Of a DNA stretch of 64,000 bases, positions 46,110 to 57,673 are shown piece after piece. The notes beneath the pieces were generated by a model. The model saw only the letters and a program-made list of their open reading frames with translations, did not search any database and was not told where the DNA came from. The DNA is from Apostichopus japonicus. Its lineage: Eukaryota; Echinodermata; Holothuroidea; Aspidochirotida; Stichopodidae. The stretch is taken from contig NC_092564.1 of assembly GCF_037975245.1 (NCBI RefSeq), positions 29,441,484-29,505,483 on the forward strand, written 5' to 3'. Numbering within the stretch: position 1 is the stretch's first letter; each line of letters opens with the position of its first letter. The translations under genes were made by a program, and so were the position numbers.

Positions 46110-47881
46110 TATGGCAAGCCGTTTTAACATTTACCTCGCAATTCGACTTAAGTCGAATACATTTCACTTAAGTGGAATTCAATTTCACTTAAGCAGAATA
46201 CTATTTAACTTGAGTGGAATTCTATTTAACTTAAGTGGAATACCATATTCCACTTAAGCTTAATTGTATTTTACTTAAGCTGAATTCATCAACTTGTCAC
46301 TGCATCTTACTTAAGCTAAATCTATTTCACTTAAGTGGAATTGTATTTCACTTAGGAAATGCATTTCACTTAAGTGGAATTGTATTCTACTTAAGTGGAA
46401 TACAATTCCACTTAAGTGGAATGTCCTGTCTATTTCACTTAAGTGGAATACAATTACACTTAAGTGGAATACAATTCCACTTAAGTGAAATGTGATTGGA
46501 TAGTCTATTTCACTTAAGTGGAATGTGATTGGCTAGTGTATTCCACTTAAGTGGAATGTGATTGGCTAGTTCATTCAACGCCAAACTTTGCCCATGCCTT
46601 TGCGCGCCATTATAAACAACTTGCCGCGATACGTGTACGTACGTGGTGTCGATATGTGCACAATGAATATCGGCTGTCCATCTGGATCCAGCTAGCACTT
46701 AACATTTGTGCAAGGTGAGTACGTACGTACCTGACCTGGTACCTGACGAATACCATTACCAAAATAAAGCCATGGCAAATACATTACAAGTGGTTGGAGC
46801 TACAGCCGAAAACGCATTGACAAGGGCTAGAGAACGTATTACTTTTTTTTTATTTTGGATGGAATCTTTTACTTCGTCAAAAGTTTCACTATCTAAAAAG
46901 TTACGAATTCTGCCTATGTTACTTAAACAAGATGTAAGCCGCCTCTGTTGTGCATCATACTGATTGTTCCCCTGTGCAAGTGAGAAAACAACACTTCGAA
47001 TTGTGTCTGTAACAACAACAATTATTTGATCGCATTCCAGCAATGTTAGATGTGAATGATTAGCCATAGCCATAATGTACACGTGCAACGAGGATCGACT
47101 ACATCATCATATGTGATGAGCAATTGAATGCGTTACGACGAACATTACCCTAAATTGTATTTATATATAAGCCACATATCAACATTTCCACTTAAGTGGA
47201 ATTGTATTTTACTTAAGCAGAATAGAATTCCACTTAAGTGAAATTGACGCCCAAAAGATATTATTCCACTAAAGTGTAATTGTATTCCACTTAAGTAGAA
47301 TACAATTCCACTTAAGTGGAAATGCATTCCACTTAAGTGGAATTGTATTTTTAAGCAGAATAGAATTCCACATAAGTGAAATTGACGCCCAAAAGATATT
47401 ATTCCACTTAAATGAAATTGTATTCCACTTAAGTGGAATACAATTCCACTTAAGTGGAAATGCATTCCACTCAACTGGAATTGTATTTCACTTAAGTGGA
47501 AAAGCATTTCACTTGAGTGGAATTGTATTCCACTTAAGTGAAATAGATGGACTATTTAGCTTAAGTGAAATGTTATTCCACTAAAGTGGAAATGTATTCC
47601 ACTTAAGTAAATTACAATTCCACTTAAGTGGAATGTATTTCCACTAAAGTGAAATACAATTCCACTTAAGTGGGAGGCATTTCCACTTAAGTGAAATAGA
47701 AATGTCCATTTCCACTTAAGTGGAATGGAATTACACTTAAGTGGAATACAATTCCACTTAAGTGGAATACATTTCCACTTAAGTGGAATAACATTTCACT
47801 TAAGTAGAATGTATTCCAATAAAGTGAAATGTATTCGACTGAAGTCTAATTGCGAAGTAAATGTTAAAACGGCTTGCCATA
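46110..47881. mobile_element. Foldback DNA element with palindromic repeat arms, 6-bp target duplication
   Basis: The ends form an inverted repeat of about 51 bp with three mismatches, starting TATGGCAAGCCGTTTTAACA. They are flanked by TGCACG on both sides (46104-46109, 47882-47887). Inside, both arms (about 46140-46560 and 47170-47850) are arrays of the palindrome TTCCACTTAAGTGGAA in many variants. The unique core (46565-47160) carries a 105-codon minus-strand ORF. The apparent long repetitive frames in the arms are not genes. Confidence 0.85.
46756..47073 (-). CDS. ORF in the core of the foldback element, unknown protein
   Basis: ATG at 47073 (MAMANHSHLTLLECDQ) opens a 105-residue frame with mixed helical and hydrophobic segments: IIVVVTDTIRSVVFSLAQG, then RRLTSCLSNIGRIRNFLD, then FDEVKDSIQNKKK and a hydrophobic C-terminus. 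A near-cognate start a few codons upstream also exists. It is the only sizeable frame in the non-repetitive core. I recognise no transposase or other domain. It could be an element protein fragment, a captured exon, or chance. Confidence 0.4.
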   Translation of the reverse strand: MAMANHSHLTLLECDQIIVVVTDTIRSVVFSLAQGNNQYDAQQRRLTSCLSNIGRIRNFLDSETFDEVKDSIQNKKKVIRSLALVNAFSAVAPTTCNVFAMALFW

Positions 47882-47895
47882 TGCACGATCTCTCT

Positions 47896-47911
47896 ATATA
47901 TATATATGTAT

Positions 47912-47952
<41 letters not shown>
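47896..47952. repeat. (AT)n microsatellite
   Basis: A TA/AT run with an ACACAT interruption lies directly beside the right target duplication of the foldback element. Confidence 0.95.
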
Positions 47953-47955
<3 letters not shown>

Positions 47956-48470
47956 CCCGATCACTAGACTCGTTATCTATCGATGAAGTGGTGTGTTGCC
48001 GGATTTTGTCAAGGTTTTAGTACTACGGGCGAAGGTTATTGTTTAAGTTTTGTAATTCATTGGGAAGCGATAAGAGGGGTGGGGCGTAGGGGTTGTGGGG
48101 GTGGGTGGTGGGGCATTTTCACGCAGATTGGAACAATCTCAAGAAGTGATAGGTGCGTCCGCCTGTCCCCCCCCCCCCCATGCACTACATGATATTCACA
48201 GGAGATGTGCTCAATTCTCTAATCACATGCGGAATTTATTTTTAGATTCATTGTATGAGTTACGGTACGAGGTTTAGGGTAACAATTAGCATTCAGGTCG
48301 GAGTATAACATTTTATCTCTGGATGGCAGTGTTGCATCGAAGGACATATGTCTAGTGCAGTTCGCATATAGATCCTGGTCTAATACTGAAAATGCATCAT
48401 GTTCCCGACGACTCGGTCGAGTTCGAGACCAGCCACAGTTGGTTTCATAGCACAATTGTACAATTGTTTA

Positions 48471-48684
<214 letters not shown>

Positions 48685-48719
48685 TGAGAGAGGAAATATG
48701 AAAACGTCAAAATGGAGTT

Positions 48720-49045
48720 GTCGGTGGAAGGGGTAGGGTGAGGCGCACACCCCTTCCAAAATCATCGATCCGTCACTGGCTACCCTATGTGTATAATAGG
48801 GATCAGCCCTGTAATTATGTCACTGTTCTTTTTTCTCTTCCCAGTTGCTTGCCGTTTTTTCTACTCCCTCCTTTTCTCCTTTTCCTCTATTTCTTCTTTT
48901 TCTTTTCCCTTCCTTCCTCCCCTTCTTTCCCCTCTTTTTCCCCTTTTTTCTTCTCTCTTTTTTTCTCTCCTCTATTTCTTACCTGGGGGGCGCACGCCCC
49001 CAACGCCCCCCTAGATACGCACGCCCCCCCTGGATACGCGCCTGA
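48720..49045. repeat. Pyrimidine-rich tract between MITE-like ends
   Basis: The complement of a GTAGCCAGTG-type end lies at 48773-48783, followed by a long CT-rich tract and GGATACGCGCCTGA near 49031-49044. The ends resemble the hAT-like MITEs, but they do not pair convincingly. Confidence 0.35.
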
Positions 49046-49440
49046 TCAAGGTGGTCAGAATTTGACCCTAAGTGACCTTTGACCTCTTCATAGAACATTC
49101 AGTTCTTGTACATTTCTGAGCATGAGGATAATCCCAGCTTTGATTTTGATGTCGACAAGGATTTCAGGCTTTTGGCAGCTGATGACTCCAATTTACATTT
49201 GACCTCTTAACAGAACTGCTCAAAGTGTAATGCTCAGTGAGGGGGACCTACCACCTAATTATGACATTTTACCGATGCTACAGATATTCACTAAACTAGA
49301 CTACAAGGTTTTTGTATTTTGGCCGCTGATGACCTCAATTGACATAACTTCATAATTTCCATCTGTAAATATGAGAAAATTTTCAACATGATACCCTTGA
49401 GAAGGGCAATTTTGAAAACATGCAAGAGAGAATAAAAAAC
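49046..49440. repeat. TGACCTTTGACC dispersed repeat, copy 1
   Basis: The segment contains repeated TTTGACCTC motifs, including a perfect TGACCTTTGACCT (49073-49085), and is related in character to 56040-56600 and 58960-59510. No reading frame is present. Confidence 0.6.
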
Positions 49441-49729
49441 CCAGTATTTTTAGGTGCAGGGCAGAGATGGTCTTATGGTATTGCAGAAGTATTCAAGACT
49501 ATGCATGAAATAAAGGTAGAGTTCCCCAGAAAAAAATTCTGCCAAACTATTCCTTAAAATTTAGGAGAGCAGTTTTTCAAGTGTTTTAAGTACAGCTTTC
49601 ATAACAGTGTTCTCTATTATATCTCTTGCTATTTCAAGGAAAAAAACTGCATATCTTAGTGCTTCAATATTTACACACATGGTGATACAAAATAAAGAAG
49701 TAGAAAAGCTTACATATATATACAGTTTA

Positions 49730-49735
49730 TACATA

Positions 49736-49826
<91 letters not shown>
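49730..49826. repeat. (AT)n microsatellite
   Basis: A TA/AT run of about 95 bp lies just beyond the stop codon of the five-exon minus-strand gene. Confidence 0.96.
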
Positions 49827-49829
<3 letters not shown>

Positions 49830-49911
49830 TATATACATGTACATATAGATAGGGAGTACTCAATTCGATTAAGCCCAAAAGGGTTTCTTAGTTGACTTCC
49901 TTTCACATTTT

Positions 49912-50245
49912 TTACTTATTTGTACTTATATTGTCTTGTTCACCTTGTAATACTATGTGATGAAACAAATAATAATAATAAATATATCTTTTAAGAAGCT
50001 GCAACATCGGTGGCTCAAAAGTTTGTGATCCTGAAAGTTTGAGACCGGCAGGACTATCTGGTAGCTGGATCGAATCACTTTCCGATTCTTCTTCAACTTT
50101 AGTCCCATTTCTAATCCCTTCGGGGGAAACTTCCATCAGCTTGTCATTTTGGATTGATGAAGCGTTCGGCACGTCGCTACCAGAATTGGAACAAACTTTT
50201 CTGTCTTCTTCTGCCTTCAGGAGGTTATCGTCTTGTAAGCCTTTC
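49912..50245 (-). CDS. Exon 5 (terminal) of a five-exon signal-anchored protein gene
   Basis: The exon starts after acceptor taccagatcag, preceded by a branch-point-like TCTAAC, and completes a Leu codon from exon 4. It encodes an acidic, Ser-rich tail: KGLQDDNLLKAEEDRKV, SGSDVPNASSIQND, KVEEESESDSIQLPDSPA, then FEPPMLQLLKRY and a Tyr-rich end to a stop at 49912. The last 25 residues may be untranslated sequence read in frame. An alternative acceptor at about 50311 (ctctag) would instead give a short tail ending LIMDMKASILPPS. Confidence 0.55.
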
Positions 50246-50404
50246 CTGATCTGGTATAAGTTAGACTGTACTTAACTCGGAGGTAAGATGGAGGCTTTCA
50301 TGTCCATAATGAGACTAGAGTAGGGATCTGAATCGGCTACAGGGGCTTGGGATTACAATTTATTGTCTCTGTCTGATGTTTCGTCATCTTCCCAAGTCTC
50401 TTAC

Positions 50405-50465
50405 AAATTTAAGTCTTCTGGAGGTCTCTCTGGGAGCTGTTCCATGTTGGACACCATAGGTGGTT
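50405..50465 (-). CDS. Exon 4 of the five-exon gene
   Basis: A 61-bp exon lies between acceptor ttttatcgacag and donor TTT/GTAAGA. The phase fits both neighbours and gives PEPPMVSNMEQLPERPPEDL, a proline-rich acidic linker. Confidence 0.6.
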
Positions 50466-51498
50466 CTGTCGATAAAAGAGTATGAAAGAAAATTACTAGA
50501 TAGGAATACACAAGCCATGTAGACGTAAGAACTCTGCATAAAGTGGAGATCATGCATGTTACATTTGAAGACTCAAATGAGTCAACGATAGCCAATAATT
50601 TTAAGGGCAAAAACGGATTGCTTTGGGTGATAGGAGGGGGTGGGGGATTAACACTTTCTTGGTGGGAGGGAGTCAGAGCCACAGACAGAGATCTAAGAAC
50701 ATTTAATGATTTCCCTAACTTATGTAATGTCAGAAATGTCAATTTTTTAAATTTTATTTATAACCCATCTACTAGTGAAATGTCTAGTATTGTTGTATCA
50801 ACTACAGTAATTACAGAATATTATTATAAAATGTAAAAAAAAATGTAAAATTTTTTGATTGCAATAGATTTACAAGCTATATTACAATGGAAAGACATGA
50901 AGGAAAAATTCATAAAAAAGATGACTTTAGAAACAAAGCTTAACAAACCTCAGTTAATTTGTTGTGAACGGTTGAAAAACAGCGTTATTAGGCCAGGCTG
51001 GATTTTTTTTGCCACTTTTAATTTGTAAGGGAACGACCCATTAATTTGCCGAGGTTCATCGGTTTAGAGTGACAAGACTATTTAGTCTAATACTTTAACC
51101 ATTTAGCTGAGTTCCTCAGATCCAGCACAAAATCACAAAAAAGATATTTACCTGTCTCAAATGACATGTTTACAGTGGTAGTACAAATTTGTCAACTTTT
51201 GGATAGATGGTGTCTAATTTTCTTTCAATGGGTGCAAGGGTGTTGTTGTTTTAATATCAAGTTTAAGGAACATGCTTTGGTTGAGTGAGTTATTAGAATG
51301 TAAAGCAATGGGTTAACATTAACATTAAAGCCTGTTCTAGAAGAGCTGATAACATCATCAAGTTAGCCTTTAAAGGAACATACCGGAGGTTTAGCATATT
51401 TTAACGGTAAATAGCTTGGAACTGGATCAGCAATTAACCTTGTTCTGGTGGACTACGACATTATTGTGTCTAAAATTCAGCCTACATTTGTCATTTAG

Positions 51499-51694
51499 GT
51501 AGATACTGAAGAAGTGACGGATATGAAGTCATGCTGTCGAGGAAGGAAACTTTCTTTTACAATTTTATTAATTCTTATTCTCATTTCATTATCTGACAAT
51601 AACACGGACGGAGAAATGTACTACATCTCAAACCTGCACATAATCAGAAAGCAAAGCCAGAATATTAAACTGGAGGGTGGAGTGGAGGCAATAA
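51499..51694 (+). CDS. Candidate signal-peptide exon, antisense in the intron
   Basis: The exon lies between acceptor tgtcatttag and donor ATAA/GTAAGT. From ATG at 51523 it reads MKSCCRGRKLSFTILLILIL and then ISLSDNNTDGEM, a clear signal-like start, followed by a polar stretch. A phase-compatible exon at 52747 would add KLENIPHLTPRV and stop, making a secreted peptide of about 70 residues. It is unsupported by homology. Confidence 0.3.
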
Positions 51695-53844
51695 GTAAGT
51701 GTTTACTATTTTGAATACATGTGCTGAAAGTTTCTCCATTTTGTTTATCATTATATTGATGATAACACTAGAGTTTCTGTTAATGGAAAAAAAAAATGCC
51801 CAATATCTTTGCATTTGTGTAGCAAGTCAGTCAATTTCATAGCAAGATTTGCTCGGGTAAATGGAGCAACAGAGTTCGGAGTGGGTTTAGTGGTACTGGA
51901 TATGTGTTTTGGTGGGGTTACAGACAAAATCTATTAAAGAGATGGGGAATCTAGGTCCCACCCCTGGCTGCATCCAAACAGCAAAATACTAAGTAACTAG
52001 GTGTTAATTTACACATAAATAACAGGTCTTTAATTGAGATGGAGAACAACACACAATAACTGCAATGTTCCTAAATATTCCACTAAAACCCGCCCCCCCC
52101 CTCCCATCCTCCCAGACCAATTCTCTCCTAGTCTCATTACGTGTAGGGTTTCCAGAAAGATCTGACCTGACTCGGCGTTAATTTTGTTACAAACTTTTTC
52201 AAGAGTTTCCTCTAAATATATTTATATTTATATCTCTGGGATTATAGGGAAAGATTATCACTGCACAGAACAAAGCCTTATTTGTCAAAACAAACGTGAC
52301 ACAATGCGCATACAATTTAAGGGAAACCCCCCCCCCCCAAAAAAATAATGCACAGTACCATATGGCAAAACTTATGGCAGGTATAATATTGTTTCCAATA
52401 CACTAGTAACTGCACAGCTACTTTGATGATGGGTAAAAGAGCAATTTGCTTTGCGTGAATACTTATTCAGTTCTAGGAAAAAAGGAACGAGCTTGTTATC
52501 CTTACAATATTCACCCAAAAAAATACTTTACACTAAATCTGAGGACGAAGTACATAAACTTGATGTATTCTTTATGTTATGTATTGCCTTATGTATCACT
52601 TGAGTGACTCTGAATGGCACAAGCTAGATTGTACCTGACTTGAAGGTAGTAGCTTTATCCCTTTGTGTCCTGTATATTTGTCTTGTTTGTGTCTTGTTTT
52701 GTGTTATGTATTGTTTTGAGCAGTACATGGTATGCATTCATTTCAGAGTTGGAGAATATTCCTCACTTGACTCCCAGGGTTTGAAAGGTACAGTTGTACA
52801 AGACTGGCTGTGTCATTTGTGGGCGTGGTGTGTTGGTTATTATTGCTGTTGTGGTAAGACCCTGTGAGGGCACTAAGTTGTATTCAGGCTTGTTGAGATG
52901 CTTGAAGCTTAGCCTGCGAGGCCAACATTTTATATGCAAAAAAACATATATTACTTATTGTCACCACCTGAGTTAATTTGACCAGTAACCGGTTCTGTGT
53001 GGATGTATCGTGGTGCCAGTCTGTACCTGGAGAGCAAGTCAAAGCCCAGTGAAGTAAGTCACATTATTTATCCTTGTTAAGAACATGTGGGGACAGGTGA
53101 ACAGTGACATTTTGTTTATTGAAGTGTCACTGTTGTTGTGGGGGTTTGTATCCCGACCTAGGCAACTTTGGCTCTAGCCTAGGGGATATGTCAATAATAC
53201 TTAGTAATATGTGTTACAAGATTATGCAATCAGGGATCACTTTAGAGAGGAGCATTGTGTCTTGGGGTATGGCATGATATTTCAGATACAGAGATTATGT
53301 TCTAGAATAATCCTGGCCATTGAAGCTGCCCTAGGGGTAGAGATAGTATGCATATAGTAAGTGTTGTATTGGAGCAGTTAGTGGGGGCATTATAGAATTG
53401 GGAGCCTTGTGATAATTTAGGACTTGGTGGTGGGTTTATGTAATTATTTATGTTGTTATGTGTTATGCGTTTTCAATATCCCAAAGGGAAATTCACATCT
53501 GCAGGAAGGTTCACTGTGGTTAGGGTTCGTCTTACAAATACCCTCGGGATAATTCCAGAGCATGTATTTAGACAAAGTACTAGTTAACGTATTTTGTACC
53601 CTGCAGTTCTCGACAATCAGCGGAGCAAGAGAGACAAGGGGTGCTGGCCTAAAGAGAAAGTAGCCCAAAAGACGGGAGCTGGTGAAACAGTGACAGCGAC
53701 CTGAAGGTTACCAAACTTTTGGATTGAAATTGTCATTTGAAGATGTGAAAAGAGATCAAGTTTCTTAATTTCTAGAATTTCCTAATGCTATAATTCAATC
53801 ATTCCCTAATTTGTGATTTATATGAAGGGTGTAATTTCATGAAG

Positions 53845-54060
53845 GGGTGTTTCAGTCGGTAATTGTATCACTATATTTTTCTGTTCTATACACCCACATG
53901 TTCGAGTTCTATATGAACGGGTGTTTCAGTCGGTAATTGTATCACTATATTTTTCTGTTCTATACACCCACATGTCCGCGTTCTATATGAACGGGTGTTT
54001 CAGTCGGTAATTGTATCAATATATTTTTCTGTTCTATACACCCACATGTCAGAGTTCTTT
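53845..54060. repeat. Tandem repeat, 74 bp x 3
   Basis: GGGTGTTTCAGTCGGTAATT recurs at 53845, 53919 and 53993 with CTATACACCCACATGT between. Copies are nearly identical, indicating recent expansion. Confidence 0.92.
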
Positions 54061-54674
54061 ATGGAGTCAAGTACCTAGCTGTTATCCTCGCCTAAATTAA
54101 CAAAGTTAGCATCATTCCCGTGTTGGTCAGGGGAACAGTGACACTTTAACCTTCGGAAAATTCCACTCTCCTCAACTCTGTTGTACTCCATCGCCTTCGG
54201 TAAGACTGAATATTACTAAGTGATATTCCATCATGGTTAGGGATACTTCTTTCCGGGGGTGGGGTGGGGATGGCGGAGACAAAAAATTTAACAACTGCAC
54301 TCATTCAATACAAAAACTTGGCATCAATTCCATATAAGTTAGGTAACATTCTCGCTTGTGAACTACCATAAATAGAACATTTTCACCAAATTTAAACGTC
54401 CCTGATTTATGCTTGACATGATCCTGTTAAACGCGCTCGGGTTTATTTAGCAGCGAAGTAAATCTTTGTACGCAAGACCGACTCATTGGTTAGTTTTGAA
54501 ATTCATTCCAACTTTCTTCGCACATGACCATATCTGTGACCCGCTCGCAAACAATGGTCCTACAACCCACTGTCTCCAGCATACTGCTACCAATAATTTT
54601 ATACAATGCGAGCATCATATCCATCTTGTACTCTCAACGTACCAAACCCAAAAGGAAGAAACTTGAAAATGTAC

Positions 54675-54795
54675 CTGGCTCTTCCTCCTTCTGTATGGCT
54701 TTATGAGACTGAACGACCCTTTGACCTAACATCTTGATCTCTGCTAACAGTCTCTTCACGGAATCCTCTGATTTTACTACGCTGTCCTTCAACGT
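54675..54795 (-). CDS. Exon 3 of the five-exon gene (coiled-coil)
   Basis: The acceptor is ctttctgcttag and the donor CCAG/GTACAT; 40 codons plus one base. The translation TLKDSVVKSEDSVKRLLAEI and KMLGQRVVQSHKAIQKEEE has regular hydrophobic heptad spacing and high charge, as in a coiled coil. The frame joins exon 2 in phase 0 and exon 4 in phase 1. Confidence 0.65.
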
Positions 54796-55066
54796 CTAAG
54801 CAGAAAGAAGATGGATTAATAATCAATCATGCAAATATGGATTATTATACAACACCTAATTGTAGTCTGGTCATTTGATTGGTCAATTGCTTGTTGATTG
54901 CATGCAAAATCCGCTCTATTCCACTCTATGAAATAGAACCATGAGTTATACTTTTTTGGTAGCACTTTTTCAATGGTAAGAGAGCAGAGAAACCTGTCTG
55001 TTCAAAACAATCGGTTGCATGAGTGCATTTTACCCGTCTTAATATAATATGTTGCATAAAACAAAT

Positions 55067-55217
55067 AATGAATGGTTTCCATTCGTGCAATAGTGCAAAT
55101 ATTTCATTCGTTGAAAGATGTAATTTGTTCCATTCAACTCTGCTGCGCCCGTTGAATGGAACATTCCATCTTTCAACTCATGAAATATTTGCACTATTGC
55201 ACTCATAACCATTCAAT
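55067..55217. repeat. Long hairpin (about 68-bp arms, 12-base loop)
   Basis: AATAGTGCAAATATTTCATT...GTTCCATTCAAC is mirrored by GTTGAATGGAAC...AAATATTTGCACTATT around the loop TCTGCTGCGCCC. A few mismatches are spread along the arms. It lies in intron 2 of the five-exon gene. Confidence 0.85.
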
Positions 55218-55222
55218 ATTTG

Positions 55223-55312
55223 TATAATAATCAATCATGCAAATATGGATTAATAATCAATCACGCAAAGATGGATTAGTAATCAATCACGCAAAGATGC
55301 ATTAATAATCAT
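55223..55312. repeat. Tandem repeat, about 28 bp x 3-4
   Basis: The unit TAATAATCAATCACGCAAAG / ATGGAT is repeated. A single related copy at 54808-54845 lies on the other side of the hairpin, so the hairpin region is bracketed by the same motif. Confidence 0.85.
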
Positions 55313-55833
55313 CGTTGCTTACAGATTTCTCTTTTGTTATACAACCCACGGGGGAAATGAATTCCACCCCACCAAGATGGGGAATACTGTATTTTCACTT
55401 TCGTTAAATGACGTGTTAAATTTTTCCCCATAAGGTCTGTTCATACCACCGTCTCTTATGCTATTGTCGCGTTACAGAGCAGACGTCACTTACTCTTTTC
55501 GTTGGGATCTGGGTAGGAGTTGAAATTTAAGCGCCAATGAATGAGCTGGAGCTTGTGGATTAAACACCAAATGTTTCCTCCCCTACAGCAGTGGGTAGTT
55601 TCACTCAACATTCTATTAAACATGAAATGTAGTGTAAGCACTGAAACTTGAAATTTTCAACATGTTACATGATGTTGCATGTTAGTCGCAATTTAACCTT
55701 GCATCTCATGATATCAAACACTAACATGTTAGGACAGCCCTTGAACAAAGCAATTAAACATACATTAAAGTAATGAAACTATACTCAAATTGACAGTTGA
55801 ATGATCCATTAATTAATAGTTTTGTCATCTCAC

Positions 55834-55918
55834 CTTCATTCTGCCATGGATTGCTTCATTAGTCATCTTAATTCCTTGCATACCTTGAAGGTAGCCATCT
55901 TTATCAATCATATCTCTC
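55834..55918 (-). CDS. Exon 2 of the five-exon gene
   Basis: An 85-bp exon lies between acceptor aagtttcag and donor AAG/GTGAGA. Joined to exon 1 it completes a Lys codon and reads RDMIDKDGYLQGMQGIKMTN and then EAIHGRMK, running in phase 0 into the coiled-coil exon. Other frames have stops. Confidence 0.65.
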
Positions 55919-56039
55919 CTGAAACTTGCCTAATAAACTCCCTTGTTATGGGATCTTAGCATCTATTAAGATTAAAACATAAGACAAGATGGCAATCTAT
56001 GGTACTCATCTCTTTTATGATGGAATGGATCTACAATGA

Positions 56040-56660
56040 ACTTTGACCTTGACCCTAAACAACTGCATAAGTTCTAATTTAAAATTTGTCTCATTATAGT
56101 CAACATATCTGTGGTTTAATGACTTTTTCCAACATGCTGACAAGCAGAAAATGGCTACACTTTCTGGGTATTTGACCTTTCACCTATGACATTTAGACAA
56201 TCACCAAAGATCAAGTTTACAGTACATGGTCAGGCACCTACCCACCAAGTTTGAACCTGATCGGACTAACAGTCTAGGACACACTCTTTTGCACAATTTA
56301 GACCAATTTTAACTTTAACTCAATTGACCCGTTAACTACAAGCCTAAACAGCTAAATCTGTCTTGTTTTAAACTTTGTCTCTTCATTCTCTACATATAAT
56401 GTGGTTTAATGCCTTTGTCCAACAAGTTGGCATGCAGAAAATGGCTAAAAACTAATTTTTAGATTTCTTGACCTTCAACCTCTTTGACGTCATCAATCGC
56501 GCAGGCATGAGTTACCTGTAATATGGTCAGGCTCCCACCCACCAAGTTTGAACTCGACAGGACTTGGGGTCTAGGAGGAGTCTGCGAGATACTTAATTTT
56601 GCTCACTCACTCACGCACACACGCACACTCACACACTCACATTTTTGATGTGGAGTGAAG
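56040..56660. repeat. TGACC-rich dispersed repeat, copy 2, ending in (CACACT)n
   Basis: Two internal sub-repeats share CCCACCAAGTTTGAACYYGA, AACATGCTG/AAGTTGGCA and GCAGAAAATGGCTA. An ACTCACGCACACACGCACAC run follows at 56600-56640. A 13-bp hairpin ATCTCATCTCCCT/AGGGAGATGAGAT is at about 56668-56705. Confidence 0.65.
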
Positions 56661-57165
56661 TACATTATCTCATCTCCCTATTCATTACATGAAGGGAGAT
56701 GAGATCAAAACAAACTCAACACAAGGTTACAAACAGTTCTGCTTTACAGCAAGAAATAGATAGTGGTCTACTTTAAAATGCACTGTGCAGTTTTCAGTAC
56801 AGTCAACTGTTTAGAGTGTAAATTTAAAAATCATATCGTTTAAGCAGCTTGTTTTAGCTGCCCACCCCTCCTCCACTCACCCCCACCCCAAATTGACTTC
56901 TATTTACCTTCCCAATCCTTTACAACTTGAGATAGTTTAAAATATCGTTACCAAGATACAGCGTTACCTTTCAACCAGTTACATTTATGGTAAGTAAACA
57001 TTCGGTTTGGGATTATCCAATAACTTGTCTCAATACATTGCATTTACTTTTCCCAGTCAGTTTCTTATTTTTGAATTGTTTTACAAAAGAATAAAACATA
57101 GATAATATGTTGCCAGCTGACAAAACCTTGCTTAAAATAAAACATGTTTAGAGAGTGAAACTTAC

Positions 57166-57389
57166 TTATGACTGGTTAAAATGTCCCTGTAACTATCGCT
57201 ACCACTGGACTCCGTGTTCAGAGATGAGCCATGCTTGTACTCGGACTGAGCCGTATCTCCTAAATTTTCTATAGCGACCTTTTGTTGGGAGAATAAACTG
57301 CAGCGGAAGATGAAAGAAAAGAGAACCAACAATGTAGACAGACAGAGGGTGAAAGAAGAAACTAGAGCACCAATGGTGCAGAAGCTCAT
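57166..57389 (-). CDS. Exon 1 of the five-exon gene: N-terminal membrane anchor
   Basis: ATG at 57389 is preceded in frame by TAA five codons upstream, fixing the start if transcription covers it. Residues 1-36 (MSFCTIGALVSSFTLCLSTL followed by LVLFSFIFRCSLF) form one long hydrophobic segment, a signal anchor or uncleaved signal peptide. A polar region follows (VAIENLGDTAQSEYKHGSSL, SSGSDSYRDIL). The donor CATAA/GTAAGT is in phase 2. With the four other exons, the coding total is 825 bp (274 residues), and every junction keeps frame. The predicted protein has a short luminal or cytosolic N-end, one membrane segment, a coiled coil, and an acidic tail. Family not recognised. Confidence 0.6.
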
Positions 57390-57673
57390 TCCTTTTCGAG
57401 CTTAAAAATGTAGGGCCCACAAAACTTTATGGCCCACCAAATTTCAGGCCATTTTTCAGATTCCACCAATTTTGGGCCCATGAGGGATAACCCCCCCCCC
57501 TCCCTCCGTTAGCAGAATCCTGGCCACACCACTGGCTATAATTCCTATTTTCCCCCTTTAAATCCTATTTTACCAACTCTCTCAAACAATACCACTGACC
57601 TACCCTATTAAACTTTCTCCCCTCTACCTGAGCAGACCTGAAGCACACCTTGCCAACATTTTGGCTGGCTGCC

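Larger units (their letters stand above)
50466..54674 (-). other. Intron 4 of the five-exon gene
   Basis: About 4.2 kb. It contains a possible + strand signal-peptide exon (51499-51694), a 74-bp tandem repeat (53845-54060), poly-C tracts (52093, 52327) and unassigned sequence. A short hairpin AGTGACA...TGTCACT lies at 53111-53139. Confidence 0.5.

Noticed and set aside
46235-46495. FHLSGI-repeat ORFs here and at 47145-47507 and 47725-47967
   Set aside because: They are produced by the palindromic array of the foldback element, in both orientations; not a repeat protein.
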